Shown one piece after another: positions 62,952 through 64,000 of a DNA stretch of 64,000 nucleotides. Origin of the DNA: Janibacter corallicola NBRC 107790. GTDB lineage: Bacteria; Actinomycetota; Actinomycetes; Actinomycetales; Dermatophilaceae. Location: the NCBI RefSeq assembly GCF_001570965.1, contig NZ_BCSR01000009.1, positions 30,511 through 94,510 on the forward strand, given 5' to 3'. Positions within the stretch are counted from its first letter, which is position 1. Every line of letters begins with the position of its first letter. The translations under genes and the position numbers were made by a program. The notes beneath the pieces are model-generated. The model was not told the origin of the DNA. It did not search any database and was given only the letters and a program-made list of their open reading frames with translations.

Positions 62952-63981
62952 CCAGCTCCTGCATCAGCTGCACGATCCGTACTGACTCTGCCAGGGGCAT
63001 GACGGGGGACTCCAGCTCTCCGGCGGTCACCCGGAGGGCCACCTCCGTGGCCTCGTGGCGCAGGCCGCGGTGCAGCTCCATCGGGTCACCGGTCATCGTG
63101 TCGAGCACGACGCCGTCCGCGCCGACCAGGTGCATCGTCGTCGGCGTGTAGAAGTCCGCCTCGAGCTCCAGCCGCGCCCACGGGCCGTTGACGGACGCGG
63201 TCGTCGGGGTGAGCGCGGACATGTCCGTCGACAGCGCCCCAACGCCGCCGTCCGGCCCCTGCACCGCGTAGGCCATGCGCCGGTCCACCCCACGGTCGGT
63301 GAGCGTGCCCAGCCCGGTCGCGGCGGTGATGCCGCCGAGGACGAGCGAGGCGAAGGAGAGCGGGTAGATGCCCAGGTCGAGCATTGCGCCGCCCGCGAGG
63401 TCCGGGTCGGCGAGCCGCTGCGGGCCGTCCGGCCAGAGCAGCTGCCCGTGGTCCGCGAGGACCGTGCTCACCCCACCGAGCAGCCCGGCCTCGAGCACCT
63501 GGCGCAGGACGTCGACGTGCGGCAGGAAGCGGGTCCACATCGCCTCCATGCAGAAGACCCCGGCCTCGCGGGCGGCGTCCGCGATCTGCTGCGCCTCTTC
63601 GGGGGTGGGGGCGAGCGGCTTCTCGACGAGCACGTGCTTGCCCGCGCGGATGGCCAGCAGCGCGTGCTCCAGGTGCTCGCTGTGCGGGGTGGCGACGTGC
63701 ACCACGTCCACTTCGGGGTCGGCGACCAGCTCCGCGTAGTCCCCGTGGGCTGAGGCGTTGGGGGCGTGCCGCGCCACGAAGTCCTCGGCGCGCTCCCGGG
63801 ACCGGGACCCGACCGCGACGACCTGCTGCGCGGTCCCCTCGAGGGCATCGGCCATCTCGCCGGCGATCCATCCGGCGCCGAGCAGGCCCCACCGCAGCGG
63901 TGGCGCCGTCGCCGGGTCAGGAGTCCGAGGGGGCGGGAGCTTCATCCCCGGGACGTCCGCACGGGGTCGCTGGTCAGCCAT
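62935..63981 (-). CDS. Gfo/Idh/MocA-family NAD(P)-dependent oxidoreductase
   Basis: The 348-residue protein has a Rossmann domain with LLGAGWIAGEMADALEG near residue 34, the EKP motif in VLVEKPLAPTPEEAQ near 118 and a C-terminal dimerisation sheet with GGAMLDLGIYPLSFASL. These enzymes oxidise or reduce sugars, inositols or similar. ATG 63981 is used; ATG at residue 13 (MKLPPP) is an alternative. The substrate is not evident. Confidence 0.87.
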   Translation of the reverse strand: MADQRPRADVPGMKLPPPRTPDPATAPPLRWGLLGAGWIAGEMADALEGTAQQVVAVGSRSRERAEDFVARHAPNASAHGDYAELVADPEVDVVHVATPHSEHLEHALLAIRAGKHVLVEKPLAPTPEEAQQIADAAREAGVFCMEAMWTRFLPHVDVLRQVLEAGLLGGVSTVLADHGQLLWPDGPQRLADPDLAGGAMLDLGIYPLSFASLVLGGITAATGLGTLTDRGVDRRMAYAVQGPDGGVGALSTDMSALTPTTASVNGPWARLELEADFYTPTTMHLVGADGVVLDTMTGDPMELHRGLRHEATEVALRVTAGELESPVMPLAESVRIVQLMQELVSSLR

Positions 63982-64000
63982 GGCCCCAATCTAAGGGCCT

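Overview
The window is about 70% GC and gene-dense, with many GTG starts, 4-base ATGA/GTGA overlaps, WhiB and SoxR regulators, a DUF5302 protein, DUF3151 beside fbaA, a HelD/HelR-type ATPase and a probable 6C RNA. Together these point to a high-GC actinobacterium, most likely order Micrococcales, perhaps Intrasporangiaceae (for example Janibacter-like). The genus is an inference from gene content only.

Positions 1-27,400 form a catabolic and transport island. It opens with the 3' end of a 2,5-dihydroxypyridine dioxygenase (NicX-like) gene, a class A flavin monooxygenase and a complete NitT/TauT-family ABC importer. A convergent NicC-like 6-hydroxynicotinate 3-monooxygenase follows, divergent from a second importer that ends in an aspartate-dehydrogenase-like gene. 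A long operon (11,299-22,077) then carries an aldehyde dehydrogenase, cupin, Rieske reductase, two-domain extradiol dioxygenase, alpha/beta hydrolase, two SDRs, a ThDP-dependent decarboxylase-like enzyme, a hydrolase-like protein without a nucleophile, a Rieske oxygenase, two small unrecognised proteins and a RidA protein. A third importer, two MarR regulators and a Tat-exported metallo-beta-lactamase-fold protein close the island. A short two-fold-symmetric element, roughly YTNAG-TG-CNNAR, recurs in five intergenic regions here and suggests one MarR regulon. The gene set fits uptake and ring opening of N-heteroaromatic or related aromatic acids; the substrate cannot be named from sequence alone.

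Positions 27,500-46,900 look like ordinary chromosome: an Ltp-type protein, a two-component pair whose kinase is frameshifted, gluconokinase, a diacylglycerol-kinase-like protein, serS, a large LuxR-type regulator, a DedA protein, an rRNA/tRNA methyltransferase, an acyltransferase, putP, an aminotransferase, fbaA, DUF3151, an HTH regulator, purA and DUF5302.

Positions 46,900-64,000 carry a HelR-type RNA-polymerase recycling ATPase, a candidate 6C RNA, and the purine genes purD, purC and purS-purQ-purL. Among them lies a divergent soxR/whiB7-type pair sharing a near-consensus soxbox. A small decayed patch (amidase remnant and short secreted proteins) follows. The window ends with a polar amino acid ABC importer with two tandem binding proteins, a spermidine-synthase-like protein, a sterol-carrier-family protein and a Gfo/Idh/MocA oxidoreductase. 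Several terminators contain the word CGAAGGG(G), which is also unusually common in the chromosome-like part.
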